Source of the DNA: Ignavibacteriota bacterium
GTDB lineage: Bacteria; Bacteroidota; Ignavibacteria; UBA10030
Assembly: GCA_003142475.1 (NCBI GenBank)
Contig: PLMK01000080.1
Location: 1 to 32,809, forward strand
Direction: 5' to 3'
DNA: 32,809 nt
This document shows positions 1 to 10,400 of this stretch, in pieces. Each line of letters begins with the position of its first letter. The stretch's first letter is position 1. Both the position numbers and the translations under genes were made by a program. Below the pieces are notes generated by a model. The model saw only the letters and a list, made by a program, of their open reading frames with translations. It was not told the origin of the DNA and did not search any database.

Positions 1-1735
1 ATATAGTAAAGCTCAATATTACTTTGTTCCCAATAATTTTCATCGAATGATAAAGAGGCCCTGAATAAACCACATTGTTATCATGATATGCTACCTTCTG
101 AGCAGCAAGAGCAAGCCTTTTCCCCACATCTTTTTTATTCAAAGGATGAATGTCGTTCCATTCACCAATATCAATTGCCACAGCCATTCCGGTATTCGGT
201 AATGATAATGTCTTGAGCTGCGCTTCCCGCAATAATGCCCAATTGCTTTCTGAAGGCTGTTTTTTTGCTTCCATATAATTAGGCAGCTGAACGAACAGGA
301 AAGGAAAATCCCCCTGATTCCAATTCTTTCTCCAATCTCGAATGAGCGCCGGGAGCAGCTCCTCATATTCAATCGGTCTCTCTGCATTTGATTCACCTTG
401 ATACCAAATAACACCCTTCATCGCATAGTTGAGAAGCGGGGAAATCATTGCATTATATAACCCCAGCGGTTTCCATCGTATAAAGGTCTGGCTTGCTAAT
501 GGATCCATTGTTGCTCCGAGCCGATACTGCCAATCCCCTTTTAAATCAATAGTCTGTCCACCTGTAATTAATTCATAGTGCTTATCTAAGACAAAACCTC
601 CATGACCGCTCTCACTAATAACTCGTACGACTATAGCATTTTGACCTTCTTTCAATAAGTCTGAAGGGAAAGAATATCTTCGGGGTGGATATTGGTATCC
701 TGTAGTACCAACAAAAACCCCGTTAACAAAAACAGAATCAGAGTCTACTATTCTTCCAAGAATAAGTTTAGCCCGTTGTTCTGCCATTGGGGAATCTATC
801 CCGACTTTATCGGGAAAAGCTGGAATATTAATTTCTTTCTTGAACCACACAACACCGTTTACATGGCCAAGTTGTGTAAGTGTCCAGTAACCCGGAATTT
901 TCATTGTTGCCCAATCAGATGTATTTAAAGTTGGGTCATTCCATATTTTTCGCGGGTCTTTATAACCTTCATCTTTTTTCCTTAGCTCATTATGCCATGC
1001 CTGGATTCTCATTTTATCCTGATTCTCAATCTTATTTATGAGAGTACTGTCTTTAAATCGTTGTGCTTCTTTGTAATGTTCGGGAAAAGCTTTTAAGGAA
1101 CCTTCACTAATCCATGCCTCAGCAGGGGAGCCGCCAAGGCTTGTATTAATTAAACCGATTGGTACCTGATACTTTTCATAAAGTTCTTTTGCAAAAAAGT
1201 AAGCAGTCGCCGAGAAATCAAGTACGTTCTTTGGATTTGCTGCTTGCCAAATGCCCGACACTAAATCTTTTTGAGGTTCATTAAAATTAAATCTCTGAGG
1301 TACAGTAAAACATCTTATATATGTATTGTCTGAGTTTGCAATTTCATGTTCATAAATAGGACTCACCCTTTTCATGGGCAATTCCATATTTGATTGACCG
1401 GAACAAATCCAGACATCGCCAATTAATATATTTTTTATTGTAACCGTATCACTGGACATTATTGTCATTGTATAAGGACCGCCTGCTTTCAGATTTGGAA
1501 GTTTAACGTCCCATTCTCCCGAATCATTCGCAGTTGTTTGATATATTGAGTCATGAAAACTTAAAGAAATCTTTTCATGAATAGCAGCCCAACCCCAGAT
1601 TTTCACTTCGGTATCTTGTTGTAAAACCATGCCATCGCTTATAAGTTTTGGCAGTTTCACCTGACTAAAAGTTGTTAGAGATACGAGAAATGTAAAAATT
1701 AGAAATATCGTGGTTTGTTTTGTTTTTAAATTCAT
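1..1735 (-). CDS. Sialate O-acetylesterase / acetyl-xylan-esterase-type SGNH hydrolase (partial, 3' end outside window)
   Basis: The frame is open from an ATG at 1735 to the window edge (about 578 codons), so the C-terminus is missing. It begins with a signal peptide (MNLKTKQTTIFLIF, cleavage probably after TFSQ), so the enzyme is exported. The SASA/SGNH esterase motifs are in order: GDVWICSGQSNM with the nucleophile Ser about residue 115, INTSLGGSPAEAWIS, WYQGESN, and WNDIHP with the Asp/His of the triad. Between them sits a jelly-roll-like insert, usual for the long bacterial members. The family removes acetyl esters from sialic acids or from plant polysaccharides such as xylan. With GH115 and GH43 in the same window, I favour a polysaccharide acetyl esterase. 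No strong ribosome binding site is visible before this ATG. Function at family level is sure, substrate is not. Confidence 0.88.
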   Translation of the reverse strand, partial: MNLKTKQTTIFLIFTFLVSLTTFSQVKLPKLISDGMVLQQDTEVKIWGWAAIHEKISLSFHDSIYQTTANDSGEWDVKLPNLKAGGPYTMTIMSSDTVTIKNILIGDVWICSGQSNMELPMKRVSPIYEHEIANSDNTYIRCFTVPQRFNFNEPQKDLVSGIWQAANPKNVLDFSATAYFFAKELYEKYQVPIGLINTSLGGSPAEAWISEGSLKAFPEHYKEAQRFKDSTLINKIENQDKMRIQAWHNELRKKDEGYKDPRKIWNDPTLNTSDWATMKIPGYWTLTQLGHVNGVVWFKKEINIPAFPDKVGIDSPMAEQRAKLILGRIVDSDSVFVNGVFVGTTGYQYPPRRYSFPSDLLKEGQNAIVVRVISESGHGGFVLDKHYELITGGQTIDLKGDWQYRLGATMDPLASQTFIRWKPLGLYNAMISPLLNYAMKGVIWYQGESNAERPIEYEELLPALIRDWRKNWNQGDFPFLFVQLPNYMEAKKQPSESNWALLREAQLKTLSLPNTGMAVAIDIGEWNDIHPLNKKDVGKRLALAAQKVAYHDNNVVYSGPLYHSMKIIGNKVILSFTI

Positions 1736-1871
1736 TCGATGTCAGTCATAAAATTTTCATTCATATAGGAAGCTACATTTTTTCAGATCTTCAATCTTGA
1801 TATACAGACAATTTCACTCTGTAGAAACAATGCGGCTTCCAATGAATTATCAAAATTCCCCACAATTAAAA

Positions 1872-1901
1872 AATCCAGGCTCGCTGAGATGAGCCTGGAT
1901 T
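1872..1901 (-). terminator. Perfect 11-bp hairpin downstream of the FG-GAP gene
   Basis: Arms 1872-1882 (AATCCAGGCTC) and 1891-1901 (GAGCCTGGATT) pair perfectly around an 8-nt loop. Read on the minus strand the hairpin is followed by TTTTAATTGTGGGG, a short U-tract. It lies about 70 bp past the stop of the gene ending at 1974. It is the second hairpin there and may be a backup terminator or an mRNA 3'-end stabiliser. Confidence 0.6.
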
Positions 1902-1925
1902 ATATTAAGACTCTATTTAAAAATA

Positions 1926-1958
1926 AAGTGCGACTCACTTTTGCAGTGAGCCACACTT
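1926..1958 (-). terminator. Intrinsic terminator of the FG-GAP gene
   Basis: A 14-bp stem with two non-canonical or wobble positions (arms 1926-1939 and 1945-1958) encloses a 5-nt loop. It starts 16 bp beyond the stop codon at 1974. On the minus strand the stem runs straight into TATTTTTAAA, the expected U-rich tail. Position and shape fit a Rho-independent terminator closing the secreted-protein genes before the esterase. Confidence 0.7.
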
Positions 1959-1973
1959 GTACCTAAGAAAATA

Positions 1974-4900
1974 TTACTTCATGTAAAGAAGTTTCTTCAC
2001 AGAAGTAAAGTCAGCTGATCCATCTTGACTATGCGCTTGAATCCGGCAGAAATAAACACCGCTGCTCAAACGTGATGGATTCCATTCAACACGGTACCTA
2101 TTCGCAGTCTGTACGCCATCTACTAAATTGGCTACAACTCTACCAAGTACGTCATAGATATAGAGTTTCACAACAGACGTTTTCGGAAGATCATAGGAAA
2201 TTGTTGTTGAAGGATTGAATGGATTCGGATAGTTCTGCATGAGTGTAAACACCTGCGGAACTTCGTTGATAGCTTCAACCACTCCTACGGTTGTACCGGT
2301 GGTAAAGTGTGCTGACCCCGAGAACGCACCTTCGCCACCTAAATTCACACTACTGACATGCCAGTAATATAATGTGGCTGCTTTCAATGTATCTTTTATT
2401 GTGTATGTCGTATCCGTCTGGATTGTCACATCTTCCACAATATCAGATGAACTGGCGAAATTGGTTGTAGCAACCTGCAGATGATACCATAGCGCATTTG
2501 TCGCTTTACTCCAGACAAACTTTGTACTTCTCTGTTCTGCAGTCGTGTTTTTTGGAGTAGCAGCGTTTGGTACGCTAGCCAATTCAATAACAGTCGTAAA
2601 CGAATCTATTGCTGTGAAAGCACCCCATCCACCTTGGTTGCCCACCTGTACCTTCCAATAATATCTCGCCCGGTTTACGAGACCCGTAAGTGTAAGAGTC
2701 GGGCTTTGTTTTGTTGTATCAGATCTGAAAGCTTGTCCAGCAGATGTATAAGTCCATGTCTGGAACACATAGAAGCTATCTGCATCTACCTTTTGAACTT
2801 TGAAGACCAGCGTATCGGCATGTGCATCTGCCTGATTATGCGTAGGATACATAAGCGTCGTAGTGGCTGGGAGATACTGGATGGTAAATGAATCTACCGA
2901 TGAATATGCAGAAGCACCGGCAGCGTTCCACCCTCGCACACGCCAGTAATACATCCTACCGGGTGTCAAGGCACTCATCAGCTTCGTCGTATCGGTAACA
3001 GTGGTTGAATCATTGAATACCAATCCAGTAAATCTGGCAGCGCCTGTTAAAGTATCTCTTGCTGCAAACCTATTTACCGTATCCAGCTGGAAATGATAAA
3101 TGTAAGCTTCCGGTGTGCTGCTGCAAACCAATGTCGGTTGTTTGGGTAAGTGTAATTGGTTCGTTGTTGGTGAAAGTTTTTTCGGCACCGTTGTCGCGGG
3201 CGTCTTGTTTGTTTGGAAACTATCCACGGCAGAATAAGCGCCCTGGATATTACCGCTCAAGCCAGCCACACGCCAGTACATTTTCGATGCCAGAGGAACC
3301 TTTGTAACCTTAAACGTATCGGTTAAAGCTGTAAAGCTCTGCAAAAGGGAGGTCATCGCTTTACTGGTTCCAATCTGAAGTAAATACTTCACGCCTACGG
3401 TTCCACCGGTTACATTGTTCCATTTAAATGTATTACTCGAAGCCACCGACGTGTCTCCTGCGGCCCATGACGGTCGAGAAGTTGTCGGGGCTGCAAGATA
3501 AACGGATCCTTCGATGACTGAATTATAACTACTGATTGTGAAAGCAGCACCAGGCCATTTTTGCACCACACCATCGGGCCAAACGGCTGAGACGCTATCA
3601 ATCGCAGTTGCTGCACCAAGACCGAAGTTTGCCCTTAACGTTCCGCCCATACCTGCGGAGCCGCCTTCGGCCCTGATGTCGCGAATCTGCTTCTTCCCTC
3701 CAGCCCATACGGTGAACCGTGCTCCAATTGCCGACTTGTTGTTTCCATTACCGATCGGTATGATACCAATCCATTTATTACTGTTGCCGTTGTTCTTCAG
3801 TAAACTAGAAGCACCGCCAGTATATATGAATATATCCAGGAAACCGTCGTTATTGTAATCAACTAATTGTCCGGCTCGCCCACCATTTGCCGTCAGAAGA
3901 TCCGCGGTTGCTACATCAGTGAACGTACCATCACCATTGTTCCTGTACAAATGTTGGGCACCGCCGTTCAGGCATGTATATATATCTGCCCACCCATCAT
4001 TATTGTAGTCGCCTATGCTTATTGCGCGTTGGCCCGTACTCTGAACTATTCCATTGTTGGCTACGATGTGCACTCCATCCCACTTGTATGTAAACGTGCC
4101 GTCTCCCTTTCCATAAAGGATAACATCGGCCTGGAACGTTCCATTGCCATCGATGTTATCGGTTGCATTAAGCCCATTCAATATTAAATCCTCGATACCA
4201 TCGTTGTTGAGGTCGCCCCATTGTTCGCCAATAGCAGCGAAGTGGCGCACTGTGTCGTCCACAATGATTCCGGTGTCAGGCACCGCGGCTACGACGTTAC
4301 CAGCACCGACGGCATAGATGGGGCGTGGGGTTGCAAGTGTTGCTCCAGTCGGAACATAGAATTTACCAGTTCCATCGTTCAAGAACAGGACACATCCCTT
4401 TCTCGCACCCGATGAGCCGGTGTCTATCCTGGCAAATCCATTTCGGAAATTCGGCATCAGCAAATCCATATAGCCGTCATTATTTGCATCGAAGAAACGT
4501 ACATCCCAGGATTCAAATGAAAGCGAGGTATCGATGCCACGGTTAGCCGTTGTCGCTCCTTTGCCAATATTGGTAAAGCCGGCTGGTCCTCCTTTAAGAA
4601 GCCAGATACCCCCGCCGGCTGGCGCTGGATTGTTGCTTGCAATACCTGTGAAGGTTCCAGGCCAGCAGAGACTAAGGTAATTGCTGTGATCGATGGGTGC
4701 CGCCGAAGCCCCTTGGAAGACTTCGCCGGTAACTCCCGTCGAGGCAAGATCGCCAGTTCCGGTCGCCGCGGTAAATACTCCAGCGTTGTTATAAAGTAAG
4801 CCAGAGCTTGGAGTCCCGCCATTCGTTGTAAACAAATCAAGAATGCCATCACCGTTAAAATCGGCGAGTAGTAAACCGGTACTGTTGTTATTAATCGGAA

Positions 4901-5165
4901 TATTTGCCGTCGCTGTTGAAACTGCCGGAGCAAATGAAGCGATATTGTTGAAAAAAACAATATTGGCCGGAATGAAAACATCAAGAATGCCGTCTCCATT
5001 CAAATCTCCCCACGCGAATCCGCCGTTGGCTCCGCTTACTCCACCGCTTGTCGCGACAGAGATTGTCGGCCCGGAAACGAACACCACTTCCTGCGCGGTC
5101 ACAACATTCATACCAAGCAAGAGCAAGAAGACTCCTAGTGTGAATACCTGTATAAACCTTTTCAT
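1974..5165 (-). CDS. Secreted FG-GAP/VCBS + ASPIC/UnbV + fibronectin-type repeat protein with T9SS sorting domain
   Basis: 1063 residues from the chosen ATG at 5165. That start has GGAGG (5170-5174) just upstream and opens a good signal peptide (MKRFIQVFTLGVFLLLLGMNVVTAQ). The frame stays open 27 codons further upstream, but without such a site. The N-terminal half has at least six Asp-rich calcium-binding FG-GAP motifs (DLNGDGILD, DFNGDGILD, DANNDGYMD, DLNNDGIED, DYNNDGWAD, DYNNDGFLD), suggesting a beta-propeller. An ASPIC/UnbV-like segment follows (GARFTVWAGGKKQIRDI...VWPDGVVQKW). Four fibronectin-III-like repeats come next, each ending in Y-W-(R/K/H)-V. The last 80 or so residues are a T9SS type A domain (NYPNPFNPSTTISYDLP...SSGVYFCRI...KKLLYMK). 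It is probably a surface or secreted protein with an adhesive or glycan-binding role. No catalytic motif was recognised. Confidence 0.9.
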   Translation of the reverse strand: MKRFIQVFTLGVFLLLLGMNVVTAQEVVFVSGPTISVATSGGVSGANGGFAWGDLNGDGILDVFIPANIVFFNNIASFAPAVSTATANIPINNNSTGLLLADFNGDGILDLFTTNGGTPSSGLLYNNAGVFTAATGTGDLASTGVTGEVFQGASAAPIDHSNYLSLCWPGTFTGIASNNPAPAGGGIWLLKGGPAGFTNIGKGATTANRGIDTSLSFESWDVRFFDANNDGYMDLLMPNFRNGFARIDTGSSGARKGCVLFLNDGTGKFYVPTGATLATPRPIYAVGAGNVVAAVPDTGIIVDDTVRHFAAIGEQWGDLNNDGIEDLILNGLNATDNIDGNGTFQADVILYGKGDGTFTYKWDGVHIVANNGIVQSTGQRAISIGDYNNDGWADIYTCLNGGAQHLYRNNGDGTFTDVATADLLTANGGRAGQLVDYNNDGFLDIFIYTGGASSLLKNNGNSNKWIGIIPIGNGNNKSAIGARFTVWAGGKKQIRDIRAEGGSAGMGGTLRANFGLGAATAIDSVSAVWPDGVVQKWPGAAFTISSYNSVIEGSVYLAAPTTSRPSWAAGDTSVASSNTFKWNNVTGGTVGVKYLLQIGTSKAMTSLLQSFTALTDTFKVTKVPLASKMYWRVAGLSGNIQGAYSAVDSFQTNKTPATTVPKKLSPTTNQLHLPKQPTLVCSSTPEAYIYHFQLDTVNRFAARDTLTGAARFTGLVFNDSTTVTDTTKLMSALTPGRMYYWRVRGWNAAGASAYSSVDSFTIQYLPATTTLMYPTHNQADAHADTLVFKVQKVDADSFYVFQTWTYTSAGQAFRSDTTKQSPTLTLTGLVNRARYYWKVQVGNQGGWGAFTAIDSFTTVIELASVPNAATPKNTTAEQRSTKFVWSKATNALWYHLQVATTNFASSSDIVEDVTIQTDTTYTIKDTLKAATLYYWHVSSVNLGGEGAFSGSAHFTTGTTVGVVEAINEVPQVFTLMQNYPNPFNPSTTISYDLPKTSVVKLYIYDVLGRVVANLVDGVQTANRYRVEWNPSRLSSGVYFCRIQAHSQDGSADFTSVKKLLYMK

Positions 5166-5169
5166 ATTT

Positions 5170-5174
5170 CCTCC
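5170..5174 (-). promoter_or_regulatory. Shine-Dalgarno that decides the FG-GAP gene start
   Basis: On the minus strand GGAGG is followed by AAAT and then ATG. It supports the start at 5165, where the signal peptide begins, over the upstream in-frame ATG at 5246. Confidence 0.75.
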
Positions 5175-5437
5175 AAGGTTTGTTATTATTGGATACTTGT
5201 TAATTAATGAAAAAAGTATAGGACACATGTAACATACGTGACCCAAAAACCATTCTTATCGATGGCATTTGTCTCCATGGTAACAAATACGTGTCTAACG
5301 AAAAAGTCCTACGGTATGTAAAAAAATCATCCGGCTGATGGAAGACAAATGTCGTCAAACCTTAAAATCCATGATGTATACGACCACCTCCTTCTCTCTC
5401 AACATATCGCTGATACCAATAAACCTATTTCGCCTGA

Positions 5438-5470
5438 CCCGGTCGGAGACCGGGCTAACAGATCTCCGAC
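5438..5470. repeat. GC-rich REP-like palindromic element downstream of the beta-helix gene
   Basis: CCCGGTC (5438-5444) pairs perfectly with GACCGGG (5448-5454) around a 3-nt loop. The overlapping GTCGGAG (5442-5448) can instead pair with CTCCGAC (5464-5470). The two mutually exclusive hairpins stand out against an AT-rich spacer and lie 29 bp past the stop of the gene ending at 5499. No U-tract follows on either strand, so it looks more like a dispersed REP-type element or an mRNA 3'-end stabiliser than a classical terminator. No second copy was found in this window. Confidence 0.45.
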
Positions 5471-5498
5471 GCGGTCGACGGAAATTCTAGATGAAATA

Positions 5499-7325
5499 TT
5501 ATTTTAGAATAACCAATTTCTTTGCATCAGAGAACTTCCCAGTCTGCAGCTTGTAGAAATACACACCACTTGCCAGTGAAGAAGCATCCAAAGTCACGGT
5601 ATGGCTCCCTGCCTCGTAGCTACCGGCTGCGATGACTTTCACTTCTTGTCCTAAAATGTTCATCAGCACTAACCGCACATCACTTCGCACGGGCAGTTTG
5701 AATTTGATGTTGGTTGTGGGGTTGAACGGATTCGGATAGTTCTGGCCAAGTTCATAGGTCAAAGGAATTGCGGCCTGAGACTGCTCGACACCGGTAATAC
5801 CATTTGTCTGCATATTCAAAATATTGGTACGTTCCTGAGTTGCTTGTGCGAGCCATGCAGTGTATTTCGATGGCCACCAGTGGAAGAGATCACCTAACGG
5901 GTAACCACTCATGGCGGCGGTTTTCAGTGTGGCATTGGTGTACGAAAGATCTTCATTCATGGGCCAACTCTGTTGAACATCCGAATTCGGATCAAACGCC
6001 CAACTCACGTTTACCCCTGTACTCCATCTCCCCAGCAATTGGGCTTTAGTACTGTCGACGTTACAAGGGTTTAAAATAAATCCGGGATCTACTGCAGCAT
6101 TATATGTAACAGGTAAATCAGCAGTAGTATCAACAGCCGGGTATAGATTAGCTAAGTTCATAAAGGGAAAGTTCTTTTTACCGTTTGTGGTCCCGATAAA
6201 AAATCTCAACGTTTTGCCGCTCATTGCAGGCATACGGTGTATTTTATCTGTATCGCCGGGAGGGTTATAAGGATTATGACTCAGATAATCGGTGTACCAT
6301 TTCTCATGGCCATAGCTGTTGTTGGCTATTAGGATATGGCGCTGCAATGATGCCGGAACAGTCGAAGAATCAGAAAAGGGCACTGTAAATCCAAACGTTG
6401 CTACGCTGTCGACGTTTATCAATCCACCGTTGCCGAATTGGTTCGCACCATCTCCCGAAGGAATGTCTCCATACAGGTAAATGTTCAAAAACACACAATT
6501 CGTTACGCGCATCCACCACCAATACGATGACTCAAACGTGAACATTAATGTCTGGGCAAAAGTGCAGTGATTGAATGAAATATAGTCCCCATATTCCGGT
6601 GATTCCTGCATTAATACATATCCACAATTTGCAACGGTACAATTTTCAAACATGAGTGTATCGGTGTGCCATGTGGTACTTTGATAGGTATACGAAACCG
6701 GTCTGCCGTAGTAACGATAATGCGGGTCGGTCATATTCCGGAAATAACAATTGGTAATGTGACCGCGAAAGTGTCGGCAAGACGGCTCTATCGCGCCTCC
6801 ACCATTTCCAATGTTATTATAATCGAATATGCAACCATCAAACCATGCGTTTTCACCCTTGCCGCTCAAGTTTGCAAGGGAATCATCTTCAAACACAATA
6901 CTCGTTCCAACTTGAGCGCCGCTTGATCTTGCGCTGAGAAACCAAATGTTCTTCGCCGTGAAATCGCCGCCACAGTCGAAATTAAATGTTGTCGTCACAC
7001 CGCCACTATTGCTCCATGCAATTTGAGGCGGAGCGGTCTGTTGCGTCGCCCCTGGGGTTGGCCCTTCGAGATACAGATGCGAACCTCGCGGGGTTGTAAT
7101 CGTACCGGTGAGAATGTAATAACCATAGGCTTCCAACTTGAAAACCGTATTGGAGAGCTGAGCGCCGGTAGGATCTGCGTTGATCACATTACTTATAGCA
7201 GTGTTCAGATTCCCTTCGGTACCATTCGTCAGGTCGCTTACTACATTCACAGTAGCCGTCTGTCCATACAGCGATACCGATACCGCCGCTGCAATAATAA
7301 GCAGTGATAGAACAATTTTTTTCAT
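5499..7325 (-). CDS. Secreted right-handed beta-helix-like protein with T9SS sorting domain
   Basis: 608 residues. AAAGGAG lies 7 bp before the ATG, followed by a signal peptide (MKKIVLSLLIIAAAVSVSLYG). The central part (about residues 80-330) is rich in short beta-strand repeats of the N-C-x-F / F-x-N-C-T type (NCYFRNMTD, FENCTVANCG, FNHCTFAQT, VTNCVFLNI), with many Asn, Cys and aromatics. This is how parallel beta-helix (pectate-lyase-like) proteins read. The C-terminal 85 or so residues form a T9SS type A domain (YELGQNYPNPFNPTTNIKFKLP...ASGVYFYKL...KKLVILK). I see no certain polysaccharide-lyase catalytic motif, so enzymatic activity is unproven. A polysaccharide-binding or lyase role is inferred from the fold pattern and the neighbours. 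Confidence 0.8.
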   Translation of the reverse strand: MKKIVLSLLIIAAAVSVSLYGQTATVNVVSDLTNGTEGNLNTAISNVINADPTGAQLSNTVFKLEAYGYYILTGTITTPRGSHLYLEGPTPGATQQTAPPQIAWSNSGGVTTTFNFDCGGDFTAKNIWFLSARSSGAQVGTSIVFEDDSLANLSGKGENAWFDGCIFDYNNIGNGGGAIEPSCRHFRGHITNCYFRNMTDPHYRYYGRPVSYTYQSTTWHTDTLMFENCTVANCGYVLMQESPEYGDYISFNHCTFAQTLMFTFESSYWWWMRVTNCVFLNIYLYGDIPSGDGANQFGNGGLINVDSVATFGFTVPFSDSSTVPASLQRHILIANNSYGHEKWYTDYLSHNPYNPPGDTDKIHRMPAMSGKTLRFFIGTTNGKKNFPFMNLANLYPAVDTTADLPVTYNAAVDPGFILNPCNVDSTKAQLLGRWSTGVNVSWAFDPNSDVQQSWPMNEDLSYTNATLKTAAMSGYPLGDLFHWWPSKYTAWLAQATQERTNILNMQTNGITGVEQSQAAIPLTYELGQNYPNPFNPTTNIKFKLPVRSDVRLVLMNILGQEVKVIAAGSYEAGSHTVTLDASSLASGVYFYKLQTGKFSDAKKLVILK

Positions 7326-7404
7326 ATCAATTCTCCTTTTTTAATTAGTTGATGAAATTTTTTTTATAACCAATATATTTCTTCGTACTTTTTACTGTTC
7401 ATTT

Positions 7405-10400
7405 TTATAGTTCATATCTAATTCCTAGATTTAATGTAAAACCATAATAATTTTGAGAAGTGAAGCCGTTGATCGACTGCTGAACAGCCATATTCGATTC
7501 ACTATTAAGATTTTTTGCATCAAAAAACAACTGTAGTCCTGTCCATGGCAACATCTGTCGTGCTGAAAAATCTATACTAAAATAGTCTTTTGAATAACCA
7601 TCCTGCTCAGGATATGCTCCGACGTAGGTGACAGAGTTTCCCTGGAAAACACAAGACACCTTGGCAGAAAATCCTTTATAATCATAGCCAAGGGACACAT
7701 TGGCAATATCGTTCGGCTGATACACCAGCCGGCCGGTCCGCGTGCTGTCTGTGTACTTCGTTATGACACCTCTAACCGCTTTTTCATCGAAGTATGGATA
7801 GGTGGCTTGTGACCATACGTGAGTGTAATTGATCCCCAATACAATTCCGTTGAACGGAGCGGGAAGATACCAAAACCGGGTTTGAAAGTCGAATTCGACA
7901 CCCTTCACATAAGCCTTATAAGGACTATTGATGAAGGTGTTCAGTGTTGCGTCATCATCCGCAGATGTTAAAAACGGAGCAAATGAGGCTAAAGAGTCGA
8001 GGCCTGTTATCCCAAATTTATCGTATACAGCCTTGCTATGGAGATGGTACGCTGTGGCATAGGTGAAATGATCTATCTCCTTGTAGAATCCTCCGACTGA
8101 AAGAAGACCTAATTCATTGGAGTGAAGCGTGAACAAGAGGTCCTGGTTGTACGCCTGTGCCGGTTTCAATTTAGGGTCTCCTCCCCAGATATTGTGAGGA
8201 GAATCAGCTGAAATATTAAAATGCGGCGAAAACTGTGTATAATCAGGCCTTGCTAGTGTCTGAGTATATGAATACCGCAAGTCTACCCAATCAGCGATGT
8301 CATACTTTGCCTGCACCTGGGGGAGCCAGTAATGATTCCACGGATAAGCCGATACCGGGAAATACGGCTGAACCGCCGGGTTGCGTTCATCCATCATGTT
8401 ATAAGCGTCGTACAAGCCCTGATCTTCTTCATACCGTGCGCCGCCAACCACCATGAAGTTTGAACCGAATTCCAATTCCGTCATCAGGAATGCTGCATAA
8501 TATTTCTCGATATATTTGTAATCATTAGGAAGCTCCTGGTATGCACCATCGAACCATCCCCCAAGTGAATTGTACGCCCTCAGCGCAGGATTGTGGCTTA
8601 CATAGTTCATTATCCAATTCAGGGCACTCGGATCGGGAGCCCAATATATGCCTCCAAATTTGTTGTCTAAGAAACTGTTTATAAGTTTTGAATCACCGGA
8701 CGTAAAGTTAGATCCCAGTAATTGATTTGTGTTACCAAAAGCCAGATTAGGATAATAATGTAAAATAGCATCTACGACCTGACGGTTGATATCGGTGTTG
8801 TTGGCACTCCCGCGGTTGATGCTAATGTATGGTGTACTTTGATCATTATGATGTTCGTTGTAGCGATATTCTCCGCCGAATTTAAAGTATCCGGAGACGG
8901 ATGAACCGAGACTCAGCGGAATTTTGAAATCGGCTTTATAGACTTGATCGTTCTCTCGATAATCGGAACTGAATAGACTCGTCGATCCCAAAAGTGTTGT
9001 CGTGTCTGATCTATAGTTGACAAAATGCACCAAATTTTCGGGAACTATATTTGTATCACCTGTAACAGAATGCTGGTGGCTGATACCATTATTTTGGAAA
9101 AACGCGTAATACGGCGAAAGCGGGAGGTGATTCCTTGAATACGTATTAGCAACTTTAATATCCACGGATATAAATTTGAAGTCATTAGTAAATTGCAGCG
9201 AATTCACTGCAAGATCCGTATTGCTGGTTCCTTCCCGGTAATTAAAATCTATGTCATAGTTGGTGCTCACATAATTCAAGACCGTATTATAATCTTTATA
9301 ATCTGAATTCAAGCGACTGAACATATTGACAAATTTGATGGAGCCGGAAGGGAGCTGATAGTCAAGAATCAAATTACCACCAAATCGTTCCCTGGTTTCT
9401 AAATGACGATTCAGCGTCGTGTTGGTCACACGGACAGCTCTGTACCCGCTCGAACCCACAACAGAACTCGCTTGTTGGTAAGCCGCGGTCATGTTATCCG
9501 CACTGCGGTCGTATTGTTCCGCATTGCCAAGAACATAGACGCCAAGAGCATCATCGAAGAAACGATCGCTCGCAGAGGCCACGGCTCTATAGTTTCCGTA
9601 CTTATCAGTCTTTTGCGTATAGCCGGATTGAAATAATAAACTCGTGCGAAATCCTGATGGAGCTTCCCTCAGGTCCATATTCACGTACCCACCGATGGCG
9701 TTTGCCTCCATATCCGGGGTTAGTGTCTTATAGACTTCGATAGATTTTATCATATAAGGAGTGACCATCGTGAGGTCGATACTTCGATCATTATTGATCG
9801 AACCCGATGTAAGGCCGGCCAGGGATGTGGCACCAATCTGAGTGCTTCCCGTTGAAGCAAGCGAAATACCGCCAATAGCAACTGCATTATATTGAGGAGC
9901 TAAACCTCTGATGACCACTTTATTATCTTCACCAGAACTCTTTAATGTTGACACACCCGGTAAACGGCCTATGGCCTGTGCAGCGTTGAAGTCTGGTAAC
10001 TCTTGAATTCTTGCTTCAGACACAACGCTGGAAATTTTATTCGAAGCAAGCTGTTGGTTGATGGCCTGCACTTGTCCGCGTGCTTGAGCGGTCACGACCA
10101 CTTCCTCACCGGTTAATGCTTGTGGAATCAAACGAAATTCCTGTTCTGATGTTTTGTCTTCAACAATCGTCAGATCACGAACAATTGGAACATAACCAAT
10201 ACAGGAAACTTTCACCTTCCACGTACCAGCCGGGACAAACTTAATTTCGAAATTCCCATCCACATCCGCGGCAACTCCTAAACTCGTGTTTTGGATTATG
10301 ATATTGGCACCTACGAGCGGATCTTTCGACTGATTATCAATAACATGCCCTTTCAGAGAACCAGAACCTGCTGCATAGATAGGTTGAATCATGAAAAATA

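Larger units (their letters stand above)
5166..5498. other. Intergenic stretch between the FG-GAP and beta-helix genes
   Basis: This 333-bp gap holds the GGAGG site of the FG-GAP gene and a GC-rich palindromic element at 5438-5470. Its middle part (about 5250-5400) shows no reading frame, RNA gene or clear promoter that I recognise. The upstream in-frame extension of the FG-GAP frame (5166-5246) is treated as 5' leader. Confidence 0.5.
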
